NCBI GenBank assembly: GCA_000702525.1
Contig: JNIN01000001.1
Coordinates: 806,001-870,000, forward strand
DNA length: 64,000 nucleotides
Direction of reading: 5' to 3'
DNA from: Lachnospiraceae bacterium AC2012
GTDB lineage: Bacteria; Bacillota; Clostridia; Lachnospirales; Lachnospiraceae
This document shows positions 43,577-52,272 of this stretch, in pieces (positions within the stretch are counted from its first letter, which is position 1; each line of letters starts with the position of its first letter). A program made the translations under genes and the position numbers. The notes under the pieces were generated by a model. The model was not told the DNA's origin and did not search any database. It saw nothing but the letters and a program-made list of their open reading frames with translations.

Positions 43577-44761
43577 CTACAAACTGGAATTTGTCAACAA
43601 ATTCTTATATGACCTATCTATTGCAAGTGCACCAACCGGCGCTGTTATTACTATCGCCAGTACAGCAACAGTAAGAACTGTGTCTCCGCATGCAAAACCA
43701 AGAGCTAAAGGAATACCACCAATTGCAGCCTGAACAGTTGCTTTAGGCGTATAAGCCATCATAGTAAATAATCGTTCTTTTTTATTAAGCTTTGTTCCTA
43801 AAAGACAAAGAAACACACCAAACATTCTAAAGACAAGAGCGCCTATAATAAGAACGATGGCCATCATTCCATCTTTTCTAATATAACCAATATTAATCGC
43901 CACACCAACTAATACAAACAAGATTATCTCTGCGGCAACCCAGAGTTTTTCATATTTCTTCGAAAGTCTTTTGGCAACGACTTCACGCTTTTTCTGTATA
44001 CCGATACCAACAAACATAATTGATATTAGCGAAGAGAATGTGATCGGTGTTTTTAGTCCATCTTCAACAACCACCAAAATAAGAGAAATCGATAGAATTA
44101 TTAACACTTTGGTTGTATCCCTCATATGAATCTTTTGGAAGAAAATAGAAAGTATAATTCCTACCACCAAACCAATTCCGCTTCCCAGAATAATTGAAAC
44201 CGGAATATTTACAAAACTCACTATAGATACTCCCTGCCCTTGCATCATTCCAATAAATGTTGTAAAGAGCACTATTACATAGACATCATCAACTGATGCT
44301 CCAGCCAAAATCAGTTGTGGTATGCCCTCTCTTATACCATAGCCCTCATCCATGAGCTTAACCATTCTAGGTACCACTACTGCTGGTGAAACAGCTGCGA
44401 GAACAGCCCCCAGAATTGCTGCTTCTAATAGTGATAGTCCCAGTAATCTTGGACCTAATACCAACATTCCCAATAATTCACAAGTCGCTGGAACAAAACA
44501 CATGAGTACTGCAGGTCTTCCTATCTTTTTTAACCCAGATATATCTAGCCCTAATCCTGCTCTCGTAAGAATTATTATCAACGCAATCTTTCGCAGCTCC
44601 GCTGATATTCCAAGAATACTATCATCGATAAGATTAAATACATACGGTCCCAAAAGTATTCCCGTAATCAAAAATCCTATAAGTCCTGGAAGCTTTAGCT
44701 TTTTACAAACAAAACTTAAAAATATACCTATCAAAAACATCAATGAAACACTAAGTAACAT
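43577..44761 (-). CDS. Cation:proton antiporter under fluoride riboswitch control
   Basis: 394 residues with about 12 membrane segments and CPA-family features (FLITGILLGPYVFNLIDDS, VSPAVVVPRMVKL, ASVDDVYVIVLF with an Asp-containing helix). Antiporters of this group are known partners of fluoride riboswitches and probably expel F- or restore ion balance under fluoride stress. The coding end is formed by a junction motif (LLTNSSL*). The start has AAGGAGG. Its leader is an aptamer plus terminator. Confidence 0.85.
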   Translation of the reverse strand: MLLSVSLMFLIGIFLSFVCKKLKLPGLIGFLITGILLGPYVFNLIDDSILGISAELRKIALIIILTRAGLGLDISGLKKIGRPAVLMCFVPATCELLGMLVLGPRLLGLSLLEAAILGAVLAAVSPAVVVPRMVKLMDEGYGIREGIPQLILAGASVDDVYVIVLFTTFIGMMQGQGVSIVSFVNIPVSIILGSGIGLVVGIILSIFFQKIHMRDTTKVLIILSISLILVVVEDGLKTPITFSSLISIMFVGIGIQKKREVVAKRLSKKYEKLWVAAEIILFVLVGVAINIGYIRKDGMMAIVLIIGALVFRMFGVFLCLLGTKLNKKERLFTMMAYTPKATVQAAIGGIPLALGFACGDTVLTVAVLAIVITAPVGALAIDRSYKNLLTNSSL

Positions 44762-44779
44762 TTTTCCTCCTTAATACGC

Positions 44780-44878
44780 AAAAAAGCTGACAGCTTCTGC
44801 GTAAATTTAATCGCAGAAGTCATCAGCTATAATAAGCGGTTCAAGTATAAATACTTAGGGAGAACTTCATTCCCTTAT
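44780..44878 (-). promoter_or_regulatory. Fluoride (crcB-type) riboswitch with terminator
   Basis: In minus-strand direction GGGAATGAAGTTCTCCC (44874-44858) is followed by a small AAGTAT/ATACTT hairpin, AACCGC, and AGCTGATGACTTCTGC. GAAGT (44868-44864) can pair with ACTTC (44820-44816) as the aptamer pseudoknot, as in the crcB consensus. The 3' part CTTCTGCG also pairs with CGCAGAAG in a terminator that ends in TTTTTT (44785-44780), so ligand binding should prevent termination. A TTGATA-17-TATATT promoter lies at 44915-44887. Confidence 0.85.
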
Positions 44879-44886
44879 GTTATGAA

Positions 44887-44915
44887 AATATAACACAACA
44901 TAACATCTATATCAA
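44887..44915 (-). promoter_or_regulatory. Promoter of the fluoride-riboswitch transcript
   Basis: Minus strand TTGATA (44915-44910), spacer 17, TATATT (44892-44887), about 10-15 bases before the aptamer. Confidence 0.7.
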
Positions 44916-44943
44916 CATATACTTGATACAACAGTAATGCAAT

Positions 44944-45030
44944 CTATTCAACAAATTTCGATTTGTCGGTCTACATTATATTCCAGTCCTTCCTCAAACC
45001 TCTCCGAAAGCCATGCCTTCTTAGAAGAAA
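44944..45030 (-). pseudogene. Gene-end fragment (possible GNAT C-terminus)
   Basis: The minus strand encodes SKKAWLSERFEEGLEYNVDR then QIEIC and a stop, without a start. The composition suggests the C-terminus of an acetyltransferase-like protein. The final codons lie in a junction palindrome (44951-44966). Upstream of it is a short copy of Fic-gene sequence (about 45030-45056). The rest of 44916-45203 holds this fragment and the first copy of a direct repeat. Confidence 0.4.
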
Positions 45031-45057
45031 CCTGAACATCTAATATCAGTTTCTTTG

Positions 45058-45114
45058 ATCTGGAACTTCCATTAAAATTTCACTATTTTTTCACTATTTT
45101 TCATTATCCTTAGT
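45058..45114. repeat. Direct repeat flanking the Fic gene, copy 1
   Basis: About 57 bp beginning TCTGGAACTTCCATTAAAAT, nearly identical to 46343-46398 on the other side of the Fic gene. Confidence 0.85.
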
Positions 45115-45203
45115 CGATAATAAGCTAATCGTTGCAACTAATTTCACTTTCAAAACTTTAAAACAGATTCCGTCATCATAGATAATGATTCTGCTGAATC
45201 AAG

Positions 45204-46304
45204 TTATGAAATCATCTTCTTTATTGTTTTTTCATTCTCCCTCGTAAAATCGCTTAGTTCGTAAGACCTGATACGCTGATTTACCATCAACGGTTCCACA
45301 AAACCATTTTTTACCAACACAGATAATCTGTTTATTACCGTTTTGTTTGTCACACCGATTTCACGACTGACTTCAATCGGAGTAAACTCTCCTTTATATT
45401 TCTTTATCAAAAATAAAAGCAGTTCTTTCTCTTTGCCCTTTAAATATGATAAGCTTCCGCTTATTTCATCCTCGCTTGAACTTTCCGACAGCTCACAAAT
45501 CTTACTAGAATATAACAGCACCATACGAAGGAAGTAATTCACCCACACTTCCGGATGTGGTGGATTATTTCTTCCCGAGTAATAAAGGGCTGGCAGTCCC
45601 ATCTGTATCGATTCGTAGTACTCATTAATGTCATATGCGAAGTATTCCTCTAATGAACCAATACCATTAAATCCATATCCGTTGATATCCAAAATGTATC
45701 CCGAAAGCAAACGTGCGGTTCGACCATTTCCGTCTTCAAACGGATGTATCGTAACCAACTGATAATGTACAACCGCCGCAACTATCAATGGGTGATCATC
45801 AGTAGTATTTACATACTCGACCAATTCATCCAATAGATCCGGTATATCGATGTACTCCGGTGGAATATAATCAGGATTCCCTGTCTGGGAATCATATACA
45901 GCAAACAGTACGCCTGGAGGCATAGCTCCTCTTAGTCCGATTTTTTCCTTAGACGCGCCCTTCTCAACATATTTCTGAACATCTAATATCAGTTTCTTTG
46001 AAAATCGTTCTTTCTTTTTTGCCTTCTCCTCCAGATAATTCAGCGCCAGGAAATAATTGCGCACTTCCTGCTCCGGCTTTAAAAAGTGCTTTCTTTCATC
46101 CCGCTCTATAACCTCATCAACCTGCTTTTCAGAAAGTGGATTCCCTTCTATCTTATTTGATGCATAGGAACTTTTCTTCTTTGAATTCTTACGCAATTTA
46201 CTTGCCTCAGATCTCGGCAATTTCACAGAGGAAACCTTGTATCTGTTTTTATCAATCTCGGTTATGTATTTTAAAATCTCGTTTGTTAAAGCTACTTTGA
46301 TCAT
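45204..46304 (-). CDS. Fic-family AMP-transferase with N-terminal inhibitory motif
   Basis: 366 residues. The Fic core HPFEDGNGRTAR (residues 187-198) is intact. SNKIEGN (49-55) gives the SxxxEG inhibitory motif in cis (class II), and a winged helix near the C-terminus (VSREIGVTNKTVINRLSVLV) suggests DNA binding or autoregulation. It is expected to transfer AMP to a target protein when inhibition is relieved. Directly repeated sequence flanks the gene. Confidence 0.88.
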   Translation of the reverse strand: MIKVALTNEILKYITEIDKNRYKVSSVKLPRSEASKLRKNSKKKSSYASNKIEGNPLSEKQVDEVIERDERKHFLKPEQEVRNYFLALNYLEEKAKKKERFSKKLILDVQKYVEKGASKEKIGLRGAMPPGVLFAVYDSQTGNPDYIPPEYIDIPDLLDELVEYVNTTDDHPLIVAAVVHYQLVTIHPFEDGNGRTARLLSGYILDINGYGFNGIGSLEEYFAYDINEYYESIQMGLPALYYSGRNNPPHPEVWVNYFLRMVLLYSSKICELSESSSEDEISGSLSYLKGKEKELLLFLIKKYKGEFTPIEVSREIGVTNKTVINRLSVLVKNGFVEPLMVNQRIRSYELSDFTRENEKTIKKMIS

Positions 46305-46342
46305 TTTCCAATCACCTCGGTGATATTATAGCAGAACGCCTC

Positions 46343-46398
46343 TGGAACTTTCATTAAAATTTCACTATTTTTTCACTATTTTTCATTATCCTTAGTCG
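46343..46398. repeat. Direct repeat flanking the Fic gene, copy 2
   Basis: Second copy of the 45058-45114 sequence; here it overlaps the last codons of the nucleotidyltransferase frame and ends at a junction palindrome. Confidence 0.85.
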
Positions 46399-46884
46399 AC
46401 AAATTTGAAGTTGTCTTTCCCGTGCAAATCGTTCTAGTTGCTCTGCCTTCTCTAAACGTCCCAGCTTTCTATAGGCTTCAGCTTCATATGAAAGTTTCAA
46501 CACCGGAACCTGATATCCATTCCAATCAACATAATCAAGCAATGTATCTAGCGGGATGATGTTCTCCCATTCATCGGCTGGCTTTTTTTGAATATCTCCC
46601 ATAACCTCAACTTCCATTCCATCAACTAAAAACTTTCCGAAGTGAGATCTAATCTTTTCATTACCACTAAAGGTTACAGGCTGTACCTCGTATTCCTTTA
46701 ACAACTCGCCTAAGATATAAGCCGTTGCTTCATCAGTCTGAATATCTATATCGTGAGGCTCATAATCCATCCCCTGAAGTGCAAAAGATGTACTTCCTGT
46801 TAATCCCCAGCAAACATCCTTACCGGAATCATGTAATAGCATACATATCTTTAGCAATACTTTTTCATGTAATTCTGTAAGCAT
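46354..46884 (-). CDS. Nucleotidyltransferase-fold protein
   Basis: 176 residues. WGLTGSTSFALQGMDYEPHD followed by IDIQTD gives the GS-x-DxD core of polymerase-beta-type nucleotidyltransferases. The body resembles antibiotic (lincosamide/aminoglycoside-like) or AbiEii-like nucleotidyltransferases. The last 17 residues are encoded by junction and direct-repeat sequence and are probably not original. Ribosome site TAGGAGTGA is in the junction motif. Confidence 0.8.
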   Translation of the reverse strand: MLTELHEKVLLKICMLLHDSGKDVCWGLTGSTSFALQGMDYEPHDIDIQTDEATAYILGELLKEYEVQPVTFSGNEKIRSHFGKFLVDGMEVEVMGDIQKKPADEWENIIPLDTLLDYVDWNGYQVPVLKLSYEAEAYRKLGRLEKAEQLERFARERQLQICRLRIMKNSEKIVKF

Positions 46885-46896
46885 TGTGTCACTCCT

Positions 46897-46912
46897 ACAA
46901 ACAACGATTTGT
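46897..46912. repeat. Junction palindrome site before the nucleotidyltransferase gene
   Basis: ACAAATCG-TTG-TTTGT in transcription direction, merging into TAGGAG; same position relative to a start codon as at chrA1, CAT and EamA. Confidence 0.65.
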
Positions 46913-46946
46913 TAATTTCACTGCCTAAACAACGCAGAAATAATTC

Positions 46947-47450
46947 TCATGAAACAAATTCTGCCCCAAGCTTTTTTAGTCGCTTAGAATATTTATTCCG
47001 TTTTCTTACAAAAGTAGTTCCAATTGCATTGTTATTCAGTACGACCTTAAAGCCTAAATCACAAGCACTAATGGCTGTCAATGAGACACAGCCTCCCCCA
47101 TCCACGCCTACGAGTTCTATCAAATCAATTCCATTTTCCTTTATGAATGTGGTAAGTTTAGGATTTGAAAATGCATCACCTTTATACTTAGTAAAACAAT
47201 ATTTACTATTTACATGTAGTCCTTTGACCAGTTCTGCTTGTAGTGTACCCTCATAACATTGAAATGGTGCAAACTTATTCCATATATTATTCCTCATAAG
47301 GTTTGAAATGTAAATAATAACGCTATCGGCGTTTTCATCAATAACTTTATTGACTCTCGCAACTATATCCACCGGATACTTAAATATATTGGCATGGTTT
47401 TCTCCCACGGTAAACTCCTGCATATCAATTACCAGCAATGCTTTCTTCAT
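46947..47450 (-). CDS. Isochorismatase-family hydrolase
   Basis: 167 residues with Asp in VIDMQEF (residue 9) and Cys in GVDGGGCVSLTA near residue 118; the catalytic Lys is likely in FTKYKGDAF. Typical cysteine hydrolase of unknown substrate. An extended -10 (TGGTATAAT, about 47496-47504 in minus direction) lies in the leader, which directly follows the ABC operon terminator. Confidence 0.8.
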   Translation of the reverse strand: MKKALLVIDMQEFTVGENHANIFKYPVDIVARVNKVIDENADSVIIYISNLMRNNIWNKFAPFQCYEGTLQAELVKGLHVNSKYCFTKYKGDAFSNPKLTTFIKENGIDLIELVGVDGGGCVSLTAISACDLGFKVVLNNNAIGTTFVRKRNKYSKRLKKLGAEFVS

Positions 47451-47506
47451 TTATGAAAACTCTCCTATCTTCTCCCCAAGGTTTCTTTTCCCATTATACC
47501 AAAAAA

Positions 47507-47528
47507 AGAACCCCCGGGGCGGAGGTTC
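47507..47528 (-). terminator. Terminator of the iron-siderophore ABC operon
   Basis: GAACC...GGGTTC GC-rich hairpin just after the ATPase gene, followed in minus direction by TTTTTTT. Confidence 0.82.
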
Positions 47529-47534
47529 ATTTAC

Positions 47535-48338
47535 CTATTTCACCACGCTGCGGGGAATCACATAAGGGTCCCCGGTCTGCGGATCTGTAAGAATCGTACT
47601 TTCCATGCCGTAAATCTCTCGCATCAATTCCGGCGTAATAATCTCCTTGGGGTTGCCCTCGGCAACAAGGTTTCCCTTCTTCATGGCGAAGATATGGTCC
47701 GCATAGCGGATGGAGAGATTAATGTCGTGCAGAATTGCAACAATGGTGGTCTGCTTCATCCGATTCAGCGCCGCCAGACAATCCAGAATCTCTACCTGAT
47801 ATGCAATATCCAGATAGGTCGTCGGCTCATCCAACAGCAAGATATCCGTATCTTGTGCCAAAACCAACGCAATCCACACACGCTGTCGCTGACCACCGGA
47901 TAAGGAATCCACCGGTTGGTCGGCCAATTCCGATACTCCCATGGCATCCATGGCCATGGCGATTGCTTCGTAGTCTTCCTTTTTTAACTGTCCAAACATG
48001 GTCTGGTAAGGGAAACGGCCTCTGGCCACCAAGTCTGCTACCGTAATTCCTGCCGGAACCGTTGGGGACTGTGGCAGCAAGCCGATGTGCCTTGCCAACA
48101 GCTGGGTAGGAAGTTCATAGATAGACTTCCCGTCTAAGAGCACATTTCCTTGCTTCGGTTGCAACAAACGGGCAAAGCTTTTTAGCAGCGTCGATTTGCC
48201 GCATCCGTTGGGTCCAATGATGACACTGAACTTACCCGCTGGAATTTCCATATTCAAATCCTTTAGGATTAATTTTTCTTCATATCCGGTGCTGATATTT
48301 TTTGCACCAAAGGAATGTTGTATTGCCAACGAACTCAC
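47535..48338 (-). CDS. Iron-siderophore ABC transporter, ATP-binding subunit (FecE type)
   Basis: 267 residues with Walker A GPNGCGKSTLLK, signature LSGGQRQRVW, Walker B DILLLDEPTTYLD and H-loop HDINL. It energises uptake of ferric siderophore. Its start overlaps the stop of the permease by 4 bp. It is the last gene of the four-gene operon. Confidence 0.93.
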   Translation of the reverse strand: MSSLAIQHSFGAKNISTGYEEKLILKDLNMEIPAGKFSVIIGPNGCGKSTLLKSFARLLQPKQGNVLLDGKSIYELPTQLLARHIGLLPQSPTVPAGITVADLVARGRFPYQTMFGQLKKEDYEAIAMAMDAMGVSELADQPVDSLSGGQRQRVWIALVLAQDTDILLLDEPTTYLDIAYQVEILDCLAALNRMKQTTIVAILHDINLSIRYADHIFAMKKGNLVAEGNPKEIITPELMREIYGMESTILTDPQTGDPYVIPRSVVK

Positions 48339-49408
48339 GCAGACTTTTCTCCCTTCTTATTCAAATTCAACAGAAGTAATAATAGATACGGCGCTCCCAG
48401 AAGTCCGGTAATCACACCTACCGGATAGCTTGTTGAAAAGACATTCTTGCTTACAAGCTCCGCACCGTAGACCAGGATCACACCCACCAATCCGGAGAGG
48501 GCCATAGTCTTCCGACTTCCCGGAGCAATCCGACCTGCGATAGGGCCGGACAAAAATGCCACCGATGCAATTGGGCCGGTCACCGAGGTGGCGGTTGCAC
48601 TTAGGATAAGGGCGGCCAATAAACAACAGATGCGGGTTTCCTGGATTGGCACGCCAAGAGCCGTAGCGTATTCATCTCCCAACTGCATCATCTGTAGATA
48701 GCGGTTGCAATAGAACAGCAGTCCCGCAGTAATTACTGTCACCACCAACGTCACCGGAACGTCGGACATCTGTACGGAATTAAGGCTTCCCCGCAACCAG
48801 CGCAATGCCGTTCCCACATCGTATTCCGAACCCTTTAGAAGCATCCAGGAAATCAGTGCATTCAGCATAGCCTGAAATCCAATTCCAATGAGAATCATGC
48901 GACTTCCGAAGGCTTTTCCCCGGCCGGACAAAAGAAGGATTACTCCCGTTACCCCAAGACCTGCAACCACTGCAAAACCCGAAGCAACTGCTCCGCTGAT
49001 GCCAAGAATCAAAATGCAAAACACCGCTGCTGCGGAGGATCCGGCAGTCACGCCGATAATATCCGGAGACGCCAATGGGTTACGCAATAAACTCTGGAAG
49101 GTATAGCCGGAGACACCGAAGGCAAATCCAGCCAGGCCTCCCACCACAAGCTTCGGCAGGCGCACAGAACCAATGGCATAGGCACCGCTTCCACTCCCTT
49201 TTCCAAGGAGATAGGACCATACCTCCGCCATGGAATAATTGGTATTGCCAAACATTAACATGCCACATCCAAGAAGTAGGACAATCACCGCCAGAAGAAT
49301 TACGCAGAGCGTTGCTCTACGATTCTGTCGGTCCAAAATTTGTTTTAAGTTTTCCTCTGCAATATGTTTCATCATATACTTTTTACTTTTGACTTCCAAA
49401 CAATCCAT
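48335..49408 (-). CDS. Iron-siderophore ABC transporter, permease (FecCD family)
   Basis: 357 residues with about ten hydrophobic segments and the BtuC/FecCD pattern GSVRLPKLVVGGLAGFAFGV and GPIASVAFLSGPIAGRI. The N-terminus has a 30-residue cytoplasmic extension; the alternative ATG at 49375 gives a shorter protein. It overlaps the other permease gene by 37 bp. Confidence 0.92.
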   Translation of the reverse strand: MDCLEVKSKKYMMKHIAEENLKQILDRQNRRATLCVILLAVIVLLLGCGMLMFGNTNYSMAEVWSYLLGKGSGSGAYAIGSVRLPKLVVGGLAGFAFGVSGYTFQSLLRNPLASPDIIGVTAGSSAAAVFCILILGISGAVASGFAVVAGLGVTGVILLLSGRGKAFGSRMILIGIGFQAMLNALISWMLLKGSEYDVGTALRWLRGSLNSVQMSDVPVTLVVTVITAGLLFYCNRYLQMMQLGDEYATALGVPIQETRICCLLAALILSATATSVTGPIASVAFLSGPIAGRIAPGSRKTMALSGLVGVILVYGAELVSKNVFSTSYPVGVITGLLGAPYLLLLLLNLNKKGEKSA

Positions 49409-50388
49409 ACAAATATCGGCGCGCCAAGGATGGCCGTGATAATTCCAACTTCCAGTTCTCCCGGTCGTCCCAAGACGCGGCCCGCAACATCCGATAAGGT
49501 CAGAAGCGCTGCACCGCCAAGGGCTGACATGGGAAGCACGATCCGCATGTCACCGGTGAATAATTGTCGTACCAAATGGGGCATCATCAGTCCCACAAAG
49601 CCAATAGGACCGGCCAACGCTGTCACCGATGCACAGAGCAATACCCCGGCAAAGGCCGACACCAGTCGAATCAACCCCACGTGGACACCAAGGGCCACTG
49701 CCATCTCATCGCCAAGGGATAATACATTCAAGGATGCACCACAGCAGAGTGCCAAAAAGATGCCAACACCAAAGAACGGTAATAGCAACCGCACATCCTC
49801 CCAGGTTCCGCCGCCGATGCTTCCCACCTGCCAAAAGCGAAATTCCTTCATGACATGGGAATCCGGAAGCATAATGGTATTGACCAATGCTCCAAGCGCT
49901 GTGGATACTGCTGCCCCGGCTAAGGCCAGCTTCATGGAGTTCGCACCACCGTATCCCACGGAGGCGATCCCGTAAACAAAAACCGCTGTCAGCATAGCTC
50001 CGATAAAAGCCAGGCCAATGAGGCCAATTCCGGAGGTGATACCAAGATATGCGATACCGATGACCACAAAAAGGGATGCTCCTGTATTGACCCCCAAGAT
50101 ACTAGGATCTGCAATGGGATTGGCGGTAATGGACTGCATCAGCGCTCCGGAGATGCCAAGCGATGCTCCAGCCAAGAGGCCAAATACCGTTCGGGGAATG
50201 CGAGCGGCAATGACGGCCCCAAGGAAGGAATCCACGTCCCCGCCTGTCACGAAGGATAGAATCTCTGTTAGCGGAATCTGCTTGCTGCCGTAGGATACGG
50301 ATAATACCGCACCCAACAGCAACAGCAGAAGTTCTGCTCCGAAGCCCCATATGAAATTATAGGTATGTGTTGTTTTTTCTTTTTTCAT
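49372..50388 (-). CDS. Iron-siderophore ABC transporter, permease (FecCD family)
   Basis: 338 residues, ten hydrophobic segments, IAARIPRTVFGLLAGASLGI and ALAGPIGFVGLMMPHLVRQL. It pairs with the 48335-49408 permease. It begins 3 bp after the substrate-binding protein stop. The genes of this operon are more GC-rich than the surrounding accretion zone. Confidence 0.92.
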   Translation of the reverse strand: MKKEKTTHTYNFIWGFGAELLLLLLGAVLSVSYGSKQIPLTEILSFVTGGDVDSFLGAVIAARIPRTVFGLLAGASLGISGALMQSITANPIADPSILGVNTGASLFVVIGIAYLGITSGIGLIGLAFIGAMLTAVFVYGIASVGYGGANSMKLALAGAAVSTALGALVNTIMLPDSHVMKEFRFWQVGSIGGGTWEDVRLLLPFFGVGIFLALCCGASLNVLSLGDEMAVALGVHVGLIRLVSAFAGVLLCASVTALAGPIGFVGLMMPHLVRQLFTGDMRIVLPMSALGGAALLTLSDVAGRVLGRPGELEVGIITAILGAPIFVWIVWKSKVKSI

Positions 50389-50391
50389 AAA

Positions 50392-51420
50392 TTATTCCAA
50401 ATGACTTGCCGCATCGGATAATGCCTGCAAATAATCCTCCAAACAATAGGGAATGGACAATACCGTTGGGGTACTTGCCGCTGCCAACACATCGTTGGAA
50501 TCCAACAGAACGAAGGCACCCTTCTGTACAGCAGGAATCTTAGAGAATCTTCCATCTTCCTGCATAGCTTCCACAAGGGACTCGTCCCCATAAGTAATGA
50601 TGATATCAATGTCATTCAAGAGGTCTGCATTCTCCGCGCTGACGGTGATTGCGAACTCCGTTGGGTCTTCAGTCAGATTGGTAATGCTTTCCGGTGTTTC
50701 CAGTCCCAAATCCCCTAAGAATGCGGCTCTTGGATCGTTGTTGGTGTACACATAGAAGCTGCCCAAATCATCTGCACTCAGCCAGCAGAATGCGGCACGC
50801 TTGCCCTCTAAGTTCGGGTAATCTGCTAACTTCTCAGCAATCAAGCTCTCGGTCTGGGCCACCAGCTCCTTGCCTTCTTTTTCCAGGCCAAGGGCCTTGG
50901 CGTCATTGACAGTCTCCTGCTGCCAGGTAGTTGCCCATGGAATTTCCGGATAAGCCACCACCGGTGCAATCTCGCTTAGGCGGTCATACTCTTCCTGACT
51001 AAGACCGGAATAGGCTGCTAAGATCACATCCGGATTACAATCCGCAATGGCTTCGTAATCCCATCCGTCGGTATCCTTAAACACATTTGGGGTTGCACCC
51101 AGTTTTTCAAAAGCCTCTGCAGTCCACTGTAATAATCCGTTCTCATCTCTCGGGCCGAAGTTCGCCTCGGAGATTCCCACCGGAACCACACCAAGGGCCA
51201 ACGGTACATCCGGGTTCCCCCAAGCAATGGCAACCACGTTCTGTGGCTTCTCGGTTAAGACGGTTTCTCCAAGGCCATGGGTAATGGTCATTGGAAAGCC
51301 TTCTTCAGAAGCTAGTGTATTTGTCTCCGCAACGGCCGGCTGTTCTACTGCACCACAGGCAACAACACTAAGTCCCAGCATCGCTGCGGTAAAAATCGAT
51401 AGGAATTTCTTTTTCATCAT
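50392..51420 (-). CDS. Iron-siderophore substrate-binding lipoprotein
   Basis: 342 residues. The N-terminus has a lipoprotein signal with lipobox GLSVVACGA (Cys near 22). The mature part is a class III binding protein (PQNVVAIAWGNPDVPLALGV, NPDVILAAYSGLSQEEYDRL). It captures ferric siderophore outside the cell for the FecCD/FecE transporter. It is the first gene of the operon; ribosome site AAGGAG. Confidence 0.92.
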   Translation of the reverse strand: MMKKKFLSIFTAAMLGLSVVACGAVEQPAVAETNTLASEEGFPMTITHGLGETVLTEKPQNVVAIAWGNPDVPLALGVVPVGISEANFGPRDENGLLQWTAEAFEKLGATPNVFKDTDGWDYEAIADCNPDVILAAYSGLSQEEYDRLSEIAPVVAYPEIPWATTWQQETVNDAKALGLEKEGKELVAQTESLIAEKLADYPNLEGKRAAFCWLSADDLGSFYVYTNNDPRAAFLGDLGLETPESITNLTEDPTEFAITVSAENADLLNDIDIIITYGDESLVEAMQEDGRFSKIPAVQKGAFVLLDSNDVLAAASTPTVLSIPYCLEDYLQALSDAASHLE

Positions 51421-51465
51421 TTTTTCTCCTTGTATCCATCTGTTTCATTGCAATGATGTTGTCGT

Positions 51466-51481
51466 GTTAGGATTCACTAAC
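51466..51481. promoter_or_regulatory. Possible metalloregulator operator
   Basis: GTTAGGATTCACTAAC has 5-bp inverted arms (GTTAG/CTAAC) around 6 bases, resembling short DtxR-type boxes. It lies between the iron-uptake operon and the divergent flavodoxin gene, both typical iron-controlled genes. The match is weak. Confidence 0.4.
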
Positions 51482-51606
51482 GAACCACATCTTCTCATAT
51501 TTTTCGGTTGTTATCAATTAAATATTGCACAATTTGAAAGAACAACGGATTTTTGCATGGAACCTATGGTACAATACAAATAGAATATATAAGAGGGGGA
51601 TTTTCT

Positions 51607-52053
51607 ATGAAATCTATTATTATTTGTGCATCCACACACCACGGGAACACCCGCAAAGTTGTTGATGCGATTGCTGAGAAGTTCGGTGTAGAAGTGGTTG
51701 ATTCCACAGTAGTTACAGTCAAAGATTTGTCCGATTATGATTTGATTGGATTTGCATCCGGCATCTATGCCGCTAATTTTCATCCAAGCATTCAGCGTTT
51801 TGCCGAGAGCAATCTTCCTAAGGACAAGAAAATCTTCTACATCATGACCAGTGCAATGGATAAGGATTTTTCCAAGTCCATGGCCGGTTCCATTGCCGGT
51901 AAAAATGCAGAGTGCCTAGGTGCATTTAGTTGTAAGGGATACAACACCTTCGGTCCGTTCAAGCTGGTTGGCGGCACCGCCAAGGGACGTCCCAACGAGG
52001 AGGATCTGGCTGCTGCATGCAAATTCTACGAAGACATCGTTGCAAAACTATAA
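51607..52053 (+). CDS. Flavodoxin-like protein
   Basis: 148 residues from the ATG at 51607 (MKSIIICASTHHGNTRKVVD), preceded by AGAGGGGG; the longer frame from 51553 lies over the promoter. STHHGNTRK is the FMN phosphate loop. An extended -10 (TG-G-TACAAT, TG at 51567-51568) lies upstream. Divergent from the iron-siderophore operon, it is plausibly induced when iron limits ferredoxin. Confidence 0.88.
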   Translation: MKSIIICASTHHGNTRKVVDAIAEKFGVEVVDSTVVTVKDLSDYDLIGFASGIYAANFHPSIQRFAESNLPKDKKIFYIMTSAMDKDFSKSMAGSIAGKNAECLGAFSCKGYNTFGPFKLVGGTAKGRPNEEDLAAACKFYEDIVAKL

Positions 52054-52056
52054 AAA

Positions 52057-52083
52057 TAGAGAGCCGGTTTCCCGACTCTCTAC
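52057..52083. terminator. Terminator of the flavodoxin gene
   Basis: TAGAGAG and CTCTCTA arms with an inner CGG/CCG pairing, directly after the flavodoxin stop. T-tract is weak. Confidence 0.55.
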
Positions 52084-52110
52084 AAATATACAACATAATC
52101 AGCCTCAGCT

Positions 52111-52272
52111 TCACTTCATCTTATATTTCTTATCTAAAAAACGCTTTGCATCCTCCATTGTTACTTCACCACGTTTTTCTTTTTCTATATATTCTTTAAA
52201 ATCTTTAGTTGGCTCTAGACCGTCTACTTTAATCATACCTATTGCATAATTCCATGCTTCAGCATTAGTCAT
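52111..52272 (-). CDS. VbhA-like antitoxin (orphan)
   Basis: 53 residues: MTNAEAWNYAIGMIKVDGLE, PTKDFKEYIEKEKRGEVTME, DAKRFLDKKYKMK. It matches the VbhA antitoxin layout (helix with A-x3-I/V-(E/D)-G followed by KEKRGE). VbhA proteins inhibit Fic toxins in trans, with SxxxEG; here the motif is KVDG, so inhibition may be altered. AGGAGG lies 8 bases before ATG. No Fic gene is adjacent; the nearest is at 45204-46304. Confidence 0.68.
   Translation of the reverse strand: MTNAEAWNYAIGMIKVDGLEPTKDFKEYIEKEKRGEVTMEDAKRFLDKKYKMK

Noticed and set aside
46909-47256. Plus-strand open frame of 115 codons
   Set aside because: It is antisense to the isochorismatase gene and has no start signals of its own.
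49364-49975. Plus-strand open frame of 203 codons in the iron-uptake operon
   Set aside because: Shadow of the GC-richer FecCD permease gene; composition and lack of a ribosome site argue against it.
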